Counted from the stretch's first letter, positions 1 through 8,757 are shown. The stretch: DNA of 64,000 bases from Streptomyces sp. NBC_00286 (GCF_036173125.1 NZ_CP108054.1:372001-436000); one strand, 5' to 3'. Numbers and translations: made by a program. The notes: a model not told the origin generated them from the sequence alone.

Positions 1-2
1 TG

Positions 3-200
3 GCCACCGCCCAGCAGCTCGGGCTCGGCTACCTCGGCTGGTCCTGGAGCGGCAACGGCGGCGGGGTCGAGTACCTGGACATGGTCACGAACTTCGACCC
101 GAACCAGCTCACCAGCTGGGGTCAGCGAATCTTCAACGGCCCGAACGGCATCGCCGCCACCTCCGAGGAGGCCGCCATCTACTCCTCCGCATCATCCTGA
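3..200 (+). CDS. Secreted beta-mannanase-like glycoside hydrolase (GH5), 3' fragment
   Basis: Only the last 65 codons are in the window; the gene enters from the left in frame 3 and stops with TGA at 198-200. The visible segment has a GYLGWSWSGNGGGVEYLD stretch followed by a LTSWGQRIFNG stretch, which resembles the C-terminal end of actinobacterial endo-beta-1,4-mannanases of family GH5, where the tryptophan-rich segment lines the substrate cleft. The catalytic glutamates and signal peptide lie outside the window, so activity cannot be judged. It converges with the BBE flavoprotein that ends at 260. I see no clear terminator hairpin in the 59-bp gap. Confidence 0.6.
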   Translation, partial: ATAQQLGLGYLGWSWSGNGGGVEYLDMVTNFDPNQLTSWGQRIFNGPNGIAATSEEAAIYSSASS

Positions 201-259
201 ACAGGTCCACCTGCTCACTGGCTCGACCGCGCCCTGGGAGGCCGACATCGAACGATCTC

Positions 260-1645
260 TCAGGGAGCGATGTTGTGGTTCAGGCGGAACAGGTTGCCGG
301 GGTCGTAGCGCCGTTTGACGGACCTCAAACGGTCATAGTTCTGCCGGTAGTTGGCTCGCACCCGGTCCTGGTCGTCGGCGTCCATGAAGTTCACGTAGCC
401 GCCCCCCGTCGAATGGGGTTCCAGTGCCGCTGCGAAGGCACGCGCCCAGTCGATGTTCGCCTCGCACTCGGAGCGAGTCGGCAGGGCAGGGCTGAGGGCG
501 GTGGAGAAGTCTGCGTCGCGATAGGCGAACGCGGTCTCCTCGGGTCCCACCCGATGGCAGGCACCGTCGATGGGGAACACGACCGTCGCGCTCTGGATGG
601 TGGGCGTGGTCGCGCCGTACTCGGTGTAGGCGTCGATCGCACCGTCGGGGAGGCCTCTGCTGAAGGAGCCCTTCCAGTAGTGGTAGAGGCCGGCGGGCAG
701 CAGCTCGTCGAAGAGCGTGTTGATGACGGGGTACGGCATCCGCGCGACATGCTGTCCCACGACCGGGCCGAGGCCGGCAAGCCGGGCCAGGATCCGGTCG
801 TCCTCGTCCTCGGGGCCGCTGAAGCACGTGAGAACCCCGCACATCGGCCGACCGTGCCAGCGCTCGGGCAGGAACGGCAGCGGCGGACCGAGCCCGACGA
901 CCAGCAGGGCGTTGAACTCCTCGGCGGAATCGGCGATCAGTTCGCGGTAGGCCCGTATCACGTCACCGTCGAGCGGATAAAACGTCGGTCCGCCGAGAAT
1001 GTCGGCCACCGGGTGCAGCCGGTACTCGAAGGATGCGACGACCCCGAAGTTGCCGCCTCCGCCGCGTACGGCCCACATCAGGTCGGCGTTGTGCTCGTCG
1101 GTGCAGGTCAAGAACGATCCATCGGCCGTGACCAGGTCGACGGAGATCAGGTTGTCACAGGCCAGCCCGCACCGCCGGGCCAGATGGCCCATGCCCCCTC
1201 CGGTGGTCAGCCCGCCGATTCCCGTGGTGGAGACGACTCCGCCGGTGGTGGCCAGACCGAAGGCGTGCGTGGCGTGGTTGAAATCGGCCCAGGTGCAGCC
1301 GCCCTCGGCCCGAGCCGTGCGCCTCTCGGGATCGACCCGGATCCCACGCATGGCGCCGAGGTCGAGTACGACACCTTCGTCGCAGGTGCCGTAGCCGGGG
1401 ACGCTGTGGCTGCCACCGCGGACGGCCAGGAGCAGTTCGTGGTCCCGGGCGAAGTTCACCGTGGCCCTGATGTCGCCCGCGTCCGCCGCCCGCACGATGA
1501 TCGCCGGACGCTTGTCGTGCATCGCGTTGTAGACGGTGCGGGCTTCGTCGTAGTCCGGGTCCCCGGGCTCGATGATCTCGCCCCGGATGGCCTCCCTCAG
1601 CCGCTCCGTCAGCGTCTCGTCGAGGGCGGGTGTGTAGGTGGTCAT
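260..1645 (-). CDS. FAD-linked oxidoreductase, BBE family
   Basis: Predicted 461-aa flavoprotein of the berberine-bridge-enzyme/PCMH fold that oxidises an unknown substrate with covalent FAD and oxygen. The FAD-binding domain has RGGSHSVPGYG near residues 76-86, with His80 as the expected 8-alpha-histidyl attachment residue. The segment GVVSTTGIGG, where bicovalent members carry a cysteine, has none, so I infer a single covalent bond. The C-terminus (YRQNYDRLRSVKRRYDPGNLF) is the typical BBE motif. I place the start at ATG 1645, since the longer frame upstream is Arg/Cys-rich and unlike the family. No signal peptide is seen. The gene lies downstream of the LuxR regulator on the same strand with a hairpin between. 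A second BBE paralogue lies at 34508-35968. Confidence 0.85.
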   Translation of the reverse strand: MTTYTPALDETLTERLREAIRGEIIEPGDPDYDEARTVYNAMHDKRPAIIVRAADAGDIRATVNFARDHELLLAVRGGSHSVPGYGTCDEGVVLDLGAMRGIRVDPERRTARAEGGCTWADFNHATHAFGLATTGGVVSTTGIGGLTTGGGMGHLARRCGLACDNLISVDLVTADGSFLTCTDEHNADLMWAVRGGGGNFGVVASFEYRLHPVADILGGPTFYPLDGDVIRAYRELIADSAEEFNALLVVGLGPPLPFLPERWHGRPMCGVLTCFSGPEDEDDRILARLAGLGPVVGQHVARMPYPVINTLFDELLPAGLYHYWKGSFSRGLPDGAIDAYTEYGATTPTIQSATVVFPIDGACHRVGPEETAFAYRDADFSTALSPALPTRSECEANIDWARAFAAALEPHSTGGGYVNFMDADDQDRVRANYRQNYDRLRSVKRRYDPGNLFRLNHNIAP

Positions 1646-1787
1646 GGCCACCACCGGCTTTCCGTGTGCTCGGGAAGGAGTACGGCACCGTTGTAGGCAC
1701 AGAGCTCGTCTCCGCTCATCGCCCGAACGGCCCATGTCGCCGGGACGGGCATGGCAAGAACAGCCCATGCGGCCGGACGGATGCGGT

Positions 1788-1807
1788 GCCAGGCCTGGAG
1801 GCCTGGC
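1788..1807 (-). terminator. Hairpin downstream of the LuxR regulator gene
   Basis: GCCAGGCCT at 1788-1796 and AGGCCTGGC at 1799-1807 form a perfect 9-bp inverted repeat around a 2-nt centre, just after the regulator's stop codon at 1813. In practice the loop would open to about 4 nt. There is no strong U-tract, so it may be a GC-type terminator or a processing hairpin. Confidence 0.5.
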
Positions 1808-1812
1808 TTGGC

Positions 1813-3510
1813 CTAGGCGAGGCCGTGGGTGTAGGCGTACGCCGTGGCCGCGGCCCGCGACGGCACATCGAGTTTGGCGAAGATGTTGTTGAGGTGTCGC
1901 GCGACGGTGTGCTCGCTGATCATCAATTCGGAGGCGATGGACCGGTTGGTCCGGCCTGCGGCGACAAGGCGCAGCACCTCGGCCTCCCGCTCGGTGAGCC
2001 CGCCCGGGAGCTGATCCCGCACTGCGCTGAGCAGGGCTGCCGCCCGCCGCGCATCAGGCTCCGCGCCCAGCCGCTCGAAGGCCGCGTGCGCGGCCTGCAG
2101 CTCCAGTCGAGCGCCTTCGTCGTCCCCCGCCGCCCGGTCGGCGGCGGCGAGTGTCATACGGACCTGAGCCGCCTCGTACGGGACACCGAGTTCCTGCCAC
2201 AGGGACAGTGCCCGCCGCAACAGGCGCTGCGCGCGGTCGAGGTCGTGCTCGGCCAGTGCCACCGCGCCGCTCGCCTGCGCGGAGGTCGCGTGCAGCACGG
2301 TCGTTCCTGACTCACGCCGCTGCTGCCACTCGCGCGCGGTCGACGCCAGTTCGCCCGCTGCCGTACGGGCCTCATCCATCTGACGGAGGGCAAGACAGAC
2401 CTCCACCTGAGCCGCAAGCAGCCGACAGCGCTCGAGGCGGCCGGGTCCGCCGCCGTCCTCCCCGGCGAGGGCGAGCCGCAGGGCGGCGGACGCAGTGGCG
2501 GCCTTGCCTTGGGCGAGCCGCAGCAGGGCCAGGCCCGGCTGCGGGTCCCGGCCCAGTTCGTGAGCACGTTCGTACGAGGCCTCGGCCGCGGCCAGGTCGC
2601 CGCGCCGCCGCTGGATGCCGCCGGCCAGATAGAACACCTCGGCGGCCATCCGGGCCTCGTACGGCAGCAGCTCCTGGCAGGTCAGTGTCGCCTCGCTCTC
2701 CGCGGCCGGCCAGTCGCCTCGCAGTTCGAGCACCTCCACCCGATGGACGCGGCACAGTCCCCGGTAGTTGTTCTCCTCGGGCATCGACGCGCACCAGGCC
2801 ATCGCTGCGTCGGTCCACTCGACGGCGCGTTCCAGGTCGGCGCAGGCCATGCACTGCTGAAGGCCCAGACAGTAGATCCACCCGGTGAAGAACGGGCTGA
2901 GCTCGCCCGCCATCACCGAGCACATGACCTCGTCGAGCAGGTCAAGTCCGCCGGCGATCCGTCCCTGGGCCAGCAGGACACCCGCCTGCGCATCGATGCT
3001 CATGGCAAGCAGATCGGCGCTGCCGCAACGCTCCGCGATGTCGGCCATCCGGCGCGCGCAGCTCATGGCCTCGCCGAACGCGCCACGCCGCTGTGCCTCC
3101 TCTGCCTCGACCCAGGCGAGATAGCACTGTTCGACACACTCGGGCTCACCGCTCAGATGGCGGCGCGCCCGCTGCAGCCAGCCCGCTGCCGCTGCCGTAC
3201 GGCCCGCCAGTTGATGCTCGTAGAAGAGCATCCAGGCGCAGTACCCGGCCCGGCGGTCGACTCCCGCCGCGGCATAACCCGAGTAGGCCGCCATCCGTGC
3301 CTCGATCGACTCCGGAACCCGGCTGGTCCACCAAGCGGCGTCGGCGAGCGCGGCAAGGTCGTCAGGAGTCAGCCGGTCGTGGTCGAGGTCATGCAAGGCG
3401 GCATACGCCTCGGCCCAAGCCTCACGGGCGACCGCGTCCCTCGCCTGCTCGATCTCGTGGCAGAACGCCTGCGGGGCCGCCTGTTCGCTGCCGGTGGTCT
3501 CCTCGGACAC
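1813..3510 (-). CDS. TPR-rich LuxR-family transcriptional regulator
   Basis: 565-aa DNA-binding regulator. The C-terminal 65 residues form a LuxR/FixJ helix-turn-helix, recognisable from LTEREAEVLRLVAAGRTNRSIA followed by a recognition helix with SEHTVARHLNNI and the FAKLDV turn. The rest is alanine-rich alpha-helical sequence with repeated A-x-x-x-Y/A patterns, typical of tetratricopeptide repeats that sense a ligand or protein. No P-loop is seen, so it is not a full LAL/MalT ATPase. Start GTG 3510 is chosen because GGAGGGAG sits 5-12 nt upstream; the longer frame adds an Arg-rich stretch. It diverges from the HAAT importer at 3932, so it is a candidate regulator of that operon, but the link is only positional. 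Confidence 0.82.
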   Translation of the reverse strand: MSEETTGSEQAAPQAFCHEIEQARDAVAREAWAEAYAALHDLDHDRLTPDDLAALADAAWWTSRVPESIEARMAAYSGYAAAGVDRRAGYCAWMLFYEHQLAGRTAAAAGWLQRARRHLSGEPECVEQCYLAWVEAEEAQRRGAFGEAMSCARRMADIAERCGSADLLAMSIDAQAGVLLAQGRIAGGLDLLDEVMCSVMAGELSPFFTGWIYCLGLQQCMACADLERAVEWTDAAMAWCASMPEENNYRGLCRVHRVEVLELRGDWPAAESEATLTCQELLPYEARMAAEVFYLAGGIQRRRGDLAAAEASYERAHELGRDPQPGLALLRLAQGKAATASAALRLALAGEDGGGPGRLERCRLLAAQVEVCLALRQMDEARTAAGELASTAREWQQRRESGTTVLHATSAQASGAVALAEHDLDRAQRLLRRALSLWQELGVPYEAAQVRMTLAAADRAAGDDEGARLELQAAHAAFERLGAEPDARRAAALLSAVRDQLPGGLTEREAEVLRLVAAGRTNRSIASELMISEHTVARHLNNIFAKLDVPSRAAATAYAYTHGLA

Positions 3511-3835
3511 GGTGCCTCCCTCCTCGCCCAGAGCGAGCCGGACACCACTCACCAGGATAGAAGCGCGCGGTCCGGGCAAGCACGAGAGCGCACAGCTGTC
3601 GAAGCCACGTTTCCGCATCAGACGAGGAGGACGAGGGCTCCGTCGCCCGCCGAGATCGCGGCGTATGAGGTTCGGGCCGGAGATGTCGTCCTCGGCCACA
3701 GGGAGCAGCCCGGTGACAGCGGCTCTCTTCCGGCGTTGCCGACCCCTTCGACTCACCCGCGCACGTCACGTCCCTCAACGTCGCACGAAGGACAACTGAT
3801 ACGTGCACGACTGTTGTCCAGACCGGTGGGACACA

Positions 3836-3854
3836 GCTTTCATAGTATGAAAGC
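3836..3854. promoter_or_regulatory. Perfect 19-bp palindrome, candidate operator
   Basis: GCTTTCATA-G-TATGAAAGC is an exact inverted repeat centred on one base, about 80 bp upstream of the importer's binding-protein start. Its outer half-site GCTTTC/GAAAGC is the same as in the 12-bp palindrome seven bases further on, which suggests two sites for one dimeric repressor. The core contains a possible -10 sequence, so binding would block initiation. Confidence 0.6.
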
Positions 3855-3860
3855 GCCCTC

Positions 3861-3872
3861 GAAAGCGCTTTC
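3861..3872. promoter_or_regulatory. Perfect 12-bp palindrome GAAAGCGCTTTC
   Basis: GAAAGC-GCTTTC is an exact palindrome with a central CG step, the form typical of LacI/GalR-family operators, which centre on a CpG. It shares half-sites with the palindrome at 3836-3854. No LacI-family gene is in the window, so the cognate regulator, if LacI-like, is encoded elsewhere. Confidence 0.6.
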
Positions 3873-3931
3873 GTGCACCACGGATTCCGGCCAGCCCATG
3901 CGGGTGACCAGCCGATGAGGGGTGTCCATCG

Positions 3932-5158
3932 ATGAGACCAACACGCCGTCTACAAGGGAGAATCGCCGCAGGAACGCTCACTCTGGCGCTGGCCGCCAGT
4001 GGCTGTGGCGGTGATTCCGGTTCCGGAGATTCATCCGATGACTCCATCGTGATCGGTGTCTCCTTACCCCTCACCGGTGACTTCTCCGAACCCGGCAAGG
4101 GCGTCGAACGTGGCTACAAGGCCTGGGCGAAGATCGTCAACGACAAGGGCGGACTCCTCGGCCGTAAAGTCGAGTTGAAGATCCTTGACGACCAGTCGAA
4201 TGCCGACCGCGTCGTCTCCGACTACGAGCAGCTGATCGGCCGGGACGAAGTCGACCTGGTCTTCGGCCCCTTCTCCACCCGGCTCGTCGTCCCCTCCGCC
4301 CGCGTGGCCGAGGAGTACGGCATGCTCTTCGTCGAACCGGCGGGAGCCGCACCCGAGGTCTTCGACCAGGGCTTCAAGAACCTCTTCTATGCCGCGCCGG
4401 CCGTCGCCAACGACCACTACAACCACCTGGCCGACTACCTCCTCGCCCTGCCGGCAAACGAGCGTCCCAAGACCGTCGCGTACGCCGCCATGGACGATCC
4501 CTTCGCCCAGGGAACCGCGTACGGACTCAAGGAGAAGCTGGAGAAGGGCGGCGTCAAGACCGTCGTCGACGAGGTCTACCCGCCCAACACCACCGATTTC
4601 GGCAGCATCGCCGCCAAGATCGCCGACTCGAAGGCGGACATGGTGGTGGGCGGTTCGCAGTACCAGGACGGCGTCAATCTGATCGTCGCCCTCCAACAGC
4701 TCGACTACCAGCCGAAGATGGCCGCCTTCTCCACCGCGCCCACCGAACCGGAGTTCGCGAAGGCCATCGGCAACAAGACCGAGGGCATCCTCGCGCCCAC
4801 CGGATACACACAGAAGGCCGACTATCCGAGCAACAAGGAGTTCGTCGAGAAGTACACGAAACAGTTCGGCAAGGCCCCGGAGGAGGACGAGGCCAACGCG
4901 TACACCACCGGTCAGGTGGTCGCGGCGGCCGTCGAGGCCGCCGACTGCGCCTCCCAGGACCCCGAATGCCAGAGCAAGTTGGTCGACTGGCTGCGCGGCA
5001 ACGAGGTGGAGACCGTCGTCGGACCGCTGAAGTGGGACGACAAGGGCCGCCCGCAGAGCGCGCACATGATCCAGCAATGGATCGACGGGGAGATCCAGAT
5101 CGTGCTCCCCGAAGCGCAGAAGGAAGCGGATCTGGTCCACCCCAAGCCGGCCTGGTGA
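3932..5158 (+). CDS. HAAT-family ABC importer, substrate-binding lipoprotein
   Basis: 408-aa extracellular binding protein anchored by a lipid. The N-terminus has charged residues, a short hydrophobic stretch and the lipobox LAASGC, with Cys25 to be acylated, followed by a Gly/Ser/Asp linker. The mature part begins IVIGVSLPLTGDFSEPGKGVERGYKAW and continues in the periplasmic-binding-protein type 6 fold (LivJ/LivK/UrtA-like). The first of five genes of a complete importer; permeases and ATPases follow with overlaps or gaps of a few bases. Family members bind branched-chain amino acids, urea, amides or aromatic acids; sequence does not settle which. Two palindromes lie upstream. Confidence 0.9.
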   Translation: MRPTRRLQGRIAAGTLTLALAASGCGGDSGSGDSSDDSIVIGVSLPLTGDFSEPGKGVERGYKAWAKIVNDKGGLLGRKVELKILDDQSNADRVVSDYEQLIGRDEVDLVFGPFSTRLVVPSARVAEEYGMLFVEPAGAAPEVFDQGFKNLFYAAPAVANDHYNHLADYLLALPANERPKTVAYAAMDDPFAQGTAYGLKEKLEKGGVKTVVDEVYPPNTTDFGSIAAKIADSKADMVVGGSQYQDGVNLIVALQQLDYQPKMAAFSTAPTEPEFAKAIGNKTEGILAPTGYTQKADYPSNKEFVEKYTKQFGKAPEEDEANAYTTGQVVAAAVEAADCASQDPECQSKLVDWLRGNEVETVVGPLKWDDKGRPQSAHMIQQWIDGEIQIVLPEAQKEADLVHPKPAW

Positions 5159-5165
5159 GGCCGGC

Positions 5166-6053
5166 GTGCCCTCCGCGAGCCTCGTCTTCCAGAGCGTCGT
5201 CCTCGGTGTGCTGCTGGGAGGGCTCTACGCCCTCCTCGCGGCAGGCCTGACCCTCTACTTCGGCGTCATGCGCGTCGTGATGATCGCCCACTCCGCCTTC
5301 CTGATCCTCGCCGCCTACCTCGCCTGGTACGCCCACCGGGAGACCGGCATCGATCCGCTGCTCACCCTGGTCGTCACCGTGCCGCTGTTCTTCGCGGCGG
5401 GCGTCGCCATGCAACGGCTGCTCCTCACCCGGCTCCGCCCCGCGACCCTCACCATGATGTCGGTGCTGCTCACCTTCTCGGTCGCCCTGACCATCGAGGG
5501 ACTCCTCGGGTACGCGTTCAGCGGCACCCAGCGCCGGATCCGGCTCGGCTACAGCTCGGCCGGCTTCGAGTTCCTGGGGGCGAGAATCGCGGCGGTCAAG
5601 CTGATCGCCTTCGGTATGGCCGCGCTCGCCCTGCTGGGGCTCTATGTGCTGATGAAGCACAGCCGGTTCGGCCAGGCGCTGCGCGCCACCATCCAGCACC
5701 GGGAAGCCGCCCAGCTGCTCGGCATCGACACCGACCGGATCGCCGGCTACGGCTTCGGCCTCGGCCTCGCCACGGCGGCCGTCGGCGGCACGGCGCTCGC
5801 CCTCGACACCACCATCTACCCGTCCCTGCACTGGCATTGGATCGGCCCGCTGATGGCCATCATCGTCGTCGGCGGACTCGGCAGCGTGCCGGGAGCCGCC
5901 ATCGCCGCCATGACGCTGGGCATGCTGCAGAGCCTGCTCCAACTGGAACTCTCCACCACCTGGGCGCAGACCGTCTTCTACGTCGCGCTCTTCGCCACCC
6001 TGGCCTTCCGGCCCCAGGGGTTCTTCGGGGGGCGGCTTGCGCAGAGGTTCTGA
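5166..6053 (+). CDS. livH: HAAT ABC importer permease (LivH type)
   Basis: 295-aa inner-membrane permease with about eight hydrophobic segments, opening with LVFQSVVLGVLLGGLYALLAAGLTLYFGVMRVVMIAHSAF, the characteristic LivH start. The family motif for ATPase contact appears around ALRATIQHREAAQLLGIDTDRI. It starts with GTG seven bases after the binding-protein gene, with TGAGG upstream, and overlaps the next permease by 17 bp. It pairs with the LivM-type protein to form the channel. Substrate unknown. Confidence 0.88.
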   Translation: MPSASLVFQSVVLGVLLGGLYALLAAGLTLYFGVMRVVMIAHSAFLILAAYLAWYAHRETGIDPLLTLVVTVPLFFAAGVAMQRLLLTRLRPATLTMMSVLLTFSVALTIEGLLGYAFSGTQRRIRLGYSSAGFEFLGARIAAVKLIAFGMAALALLGLYVLMKHSRFGQALRATIQHREAAQLLGIDTDRIAGYGFGLGLATAAVGGTALALDTTIYPSLHWHWIGPLMAIIVVGGLGSVPGAAIAAMTLGMLQSLLQLELSTTWAQTVFYVALFATLAFRPQGFFGGRLAQRF

Positions 6054-7185
6054 ACTCCCATTCCGGGCGGGCAGGTTGCGTACGGGCACCCTGCTGCACG
6101 TCGGCGCTCTGGTGGCCGCCGTCGCGGTCGCCCTGTCCTTCCCGTCCATGGCCCCGAGCCCGTACGAGATCACCGTGGGCATCGCCATTCTCAACTTCGC
6201 GGTGTTGTCCACCTCCTGGAACTTCGTCGGCGGCTTCACCGGCTATATCTCGCTCGGGCACGGCGCCTTCGCCGGACTCGGCGCCTACGGCACGGGGTTG
6301 CTGGTCACCAAGGCCGAACTCCCGCCGTTCGCCGCGCTGTTCGTGGCAGCCGCCCTGGTGGCCGCGCTCGCCGTGCCGGTGGGCTACGCCGCCCTGCGCG
6401 TACGCGGCGCCTCCTTCGTCATCGTCTCCATCGCCCTGGTCCTCATCCTGCTGCTGGTATTCCAGAGCTGGGCCTCCTTCACCGGCGGCTCCCGGGGACT
6501 GGTCGTACCGCGGCCGTTCCCGGGCATGCTGCGCTCCGAGCACCACCGGACCTTCTATTTCCTGTTCGCCGCACTGCTCGCGGTGGCCCTGCTGACCTGG
6601 TGGATCATCGACCGCTCGCGATTCGGCATGGGTCTGAAGGCGATCCGCGAGGACGAGGACAAGGCCCAGTCGCTGGGCACGCCCACCTTCGCCTACAAGC
6701 TCATCGTCTTCGTGGTCTCCGCCGCCTTCACCTCGCTGGCCGGCGGGCTCTACGCGCTCTGGTTCGGCGATCTCGATCCGGTCTTCCAGTTCTCCATCCT
6801 CAGCGGGGCGTACATGGTGCTGATGGCGCTGCTGGGCGGCGTACGCCATCTGTACGGGCCGCTGCTCGGCGCCGTGATCGTCGGGTACGCCCTGGAGTAC
6901 TCCAAGGTCGAGTACGGCGACACGCCCCTGCATCTGGTCGTGGCGGGGCTGCTGCTGGGCGTCGTCGTGATGTTCATGCCGGACGGGGTCATCCCGGCCG
7001 CCACCGCGCTGCTTGGCCGCTTCCGCAAGTCCGGCGAGACCTCCATTCGCGAGGTGACCGCCGCCGAACTGAAGCAGCGGCACGGACAGCGCGACGGAAA
7101 CGACGGAACGGACGGTTCGGACGGTTCGGATGGTTCGGACGGTTCGGAGGTGAGGAACAGTGAACGAAGCGGAAGCGGCGGCTGA
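6037..7185 (+). CDS. livM: HAAT ABC importer permease (LivM type) with repeat-encoded tail
   Basis: 382-aa membrane permease with typical LivM signatures: ILNFAVLSTSWNFVGGFTGYISLGHGAFAGLGAYG near the N-terminus and GLKAIREDEDKAQSLG in the coupling region. The start is taken as TTG 6037, preceded by GGGGGG at good spacing. The last roughly 35 residues after the final membrane helix are hydrophilic and made of Asp-Gly-Ser/Thr repeats encoded by a 9-bp tandem DNA repeat. This tail is not part of the conserved fold and varies freely in such proteins. The gene overlaps the ATPase gene by 26 bp, implying translational coupling. Confidence 0.85.
   Translation: MRRGSELPFRAGRLRTGTLLHVGALVAAVAVALSFPSMAPSPYEITVGIAILNFAVLSTSWNFVGGFTGYISLGHGAFAGLGAYGTGLLVTKAELPPFAALFVAAALVAALAVPVGYAALRVRGASFVIVSIALVLILLLVFQSWASFTGGSRGLVVPRPFPGMLRSEHHRTFYFLFAALLAVALLTWWIIDRSRFGMGLKAIREDEDKAQSLGTPTFAYKLIVFVVSAAFTSLAGGLYALWFGDLDPVFQFSILSGAYMVLMALLGGVRHLYGPLLGAVIVGYALEYSKVEYGDTPLHLVVAGLLLGVVVMFMPDGVIPAATALLGRFRKSGETSIREVTAAELKQRHGQRDGNDGTDGSDGSDGSDGSEVRNSERSGSGG
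7092..7149 (+). repeat. 9-bp tandem repeat within the livM 3' end
   Basis: About five copies of a GACGGTTCG-type unit, with point variants, run through the end of the livM frame and encode (D-G-S/T)n. Because the unit is a multiple of three, slippage would lengthen or shorten the cytoplasmic tail without shifting frame. It ends just before the livG start at 7160 and its ribosome-binding site. Confidence 0.8.
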
Positions 7186-7927
7186 GCCCGGGACTCGGCC
7201 GAGTCTGGCAACCGTCGGCCTCAGCAAGGCCTTCGGCGGTGTCACCGCGCTCGACTCGGCCACCGTGACCTTCCACCACGGCAAGGTCAACGCCCTGATC
7301 GGTCCCAACGGCTCCGGCAAGACCACCTTCTTCAACTGCGTCACCGGGATGATCCGCGCGGACGCGGGCCGTACCACCTACCGCGGGCGCGACATCACCC
7401 GAAAACCTCCGCACCGGATCGCCCGCGCCGGCATCGGGCGTTCCTTCCAGCTGTGCCGTGTCTTCCCGCGGATGAGCGTGCTCGACAACCTCCTCGCCGC
7501 CGTACAGCCGTCCTCCCTCGCGGGGCAGCTCGCCCGCGCGGGCCGGAGGGAGGAGACCGAGCGGGCCCGTGGCTGGCTGTCGCGGATGGGCATCGAGCAT
7601 CTGGAGCGGGCCGAGGCGCGCCAACTGTCCTGGGGGCAGCAGAAGTTGCTGGAACTCGCGGGTGTGCTGATGAGCGAGCCCGAACTGATCCTGCTGGACG
7701 AGCCGGCCGGCGGGGTCAACCCGGCGCTCATCGACCGCATCTGCGACCTGGTGCGCGAGCTCAACGCCGAGGGACGCACCTTCCTGATCGTCGAGCACAA
7801 CATGGACCTGGTCATGAGCCTGAGCGACCACGTCGTCGTGTTCGACCGCGGCAGGCCGATAGCCGAGGGCCCGCCCTCCGTGATCCAGTCCGACGAACGA
7901 GTCCTCGGGGCATACCTTGGCGTCTGA
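7160..7927 (+). CDS. livG: HAAT ABC importer ATPase (LivG type)
   Basis: 255-aa ATP-binding subunit. Walker A is GPNGSGKTT (about residues 48-56), the signature is LSWGQQKLLEL, a LivG-like variant of LSGGQ, and Walker B is LILLDEPAGG followed by the His-containing switch IVEHNMDLVM. GTG 7160 follows TGAGGAA. It overlaps livM by 26 bp and the second ATPase by 11 bp. It acts as a heterodimer with the LivF-type protein on the cytoplasmic face of the LivHM channel. Confidence 0.9.
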   Translation: MNEAEAAAEPGTRPSLATVGLSKAFGGVTALDSATVTFHHGKVNALIGPNGSGKTTFFNCVTGMIRADAGRTTYRGRDITRKPPHRIARAGIGRSFQLCRVFPRMSVLDNLLAAVQPSSLAGQLARAGRREETERARGWLSRMGIEHLERAEARQLSWGQQKLLELAGVLMSEPELILLDEPAGGVNPALIDRICDLVRELNAEGRTFLIVEHNMDLVMSLSDHVVVFDRGRPIAEGPPSVIQSDERVLGAYLGV

Positions 7928-8693
7928 CACGCACACCGACACTGACTCCGCATCGCCTGCCTCTCCCTTCCTTCTCGAACTCGACGACATTCGGGCCGGA
8001 TACGGCCGGGCAGCTCTGGTGCTGCGCGGGCTGACCGTCCAGGTCCCCGCCGGGGCGATCGTCTGCCTGGTCGGGCCGAACGGCGCGGGCAAGTCCACCG
8101 TCCTGAAGGTCGCCAGCGGACTTCTCGCCCCGCGCTCGGGCCGGGTGCTGGTCGACGGTAAGGACCTCACCGGCCATGGACCTCAGCGGATGCTGGCCGC
8201 CGGAGTCGCCCATGTCCTCCAAGGGCACAGCGTGTTCCGGGAGATGACGGTCGCCGAGAACGTGCTGCTCGGCGGCTACACCCTCCGGGACAAGCAACTC
8301 ATCGCCGAGCGGGTGGAGTTCGTACGGGACCTCTTCCCGGTCGTCGGGGAGCGGTGGACGAGCCTGGCCGGGCTGCTCTCCGGAGGGCAGCAGAAGCAGG
8401 TGGAGTTCGCGCGTTCGCTGATGGTCAAGCCCCGGGTGGTGCTGCTCGACGAGCCGTCGATGGGGCTCGATCCCAAGGCGACCGGTGTCGTCTTCGAGCA
8501 GATCGTACGGATGCGGGATGCGGGCACCGCCGTCCTGCTCGTCGAGCAGAACGCGCGGCGCGCCCTGGAGGCCGCCGACACCGGCTGCGTCCTCGACCTG
8601 GGCCGGGTCCATGTCTCGGGCCCGGCACGGGAGTTGCTGGCCGATCCGCAACTGGGCGAGCTGTATCTCGGGGGCCGGCCCGCCCGCCGATGA
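7917..8693 (+). CDS. livF: HAAT ABC importer ATPase (LivF type)
   Basis: 258-aa ATP-binding subunit completing the importer. Walker A GPNGAGKST, the Q-loop region HVLQGHSVFREMTVAENV, signature LSGGQQKQ, Walker B VVLLDEPSMGLD and switch VEQNARRAL are all intact. The start is TTG 7917 inside the livG end. No clear terminator follows; a 64-bp gap with imperfect repeats of GGCTCGTAG leads to the next gene, so the two secreted-protein genes downstream may share the transcript. Confidence 0.9.
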   Translation: MASDTHTDTDSASPASPFLLELDDIRAGYGRAALVLRGLTVQVPAGAIVCLVGPNGAGKSTVLKVASGLLAPRSGRVLVDGKDLTGHGPQRMLAAGVAHVLQGHSVFREMTVAENVLLGGYTLRDKQLIAERVEFVRDLFPVVGERWTSLAGLLSGGQQKQVEFARSLMVKPRVVLLDEPSMGLDPKATGVVFEQIVRMRDAGTAVLLVEQNARRALEAADTGCVLDLGRVHVSGPARELLADPQLGELYLGGRPARR

Positions 8694-8757
8694 CGCGCCT
8701 CGCAGGCATGGCTCGTAGTCACGGCTCGTAGAAACGCCTCGCAAAGGAGCGAGTGGA

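Larger units (their letters stand above)
3511..3931. promoter_or_regulatory. Divergent control region between LuxR regulator and ABC importer
   Basis: A 421-bp non-coding interval separates two divergently read genes. The half next to the regulator (3511-3780) shows nothing I can name. The half next to the importer holds two adjacent palindromes (listed separately) and a TAGTAT hexamer at 3843-3848 that could be a -10 element lying inside the first palindrome. No convincing -35 at normal spacing is visible: the nearest TTGTCC, at 3814, is about 23 nt away. Confidence 0.5.

Noticed and set aside
275..1696. Long plus-strand frame opposite the BBE gene (473 aa)
   Set aside because: It is the antisense of a well-supported flavoprotein with all its motifs. 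The translated product is Gly/Val/Arg-rich without domains, as expected for a shadow frame in high-GC DNA.
7092..7149. Phase-variable repeat
   Set aside because: The 9-bp unit keeps the reading frame, so slippage cannot switch the gene off; only tail length could vary.
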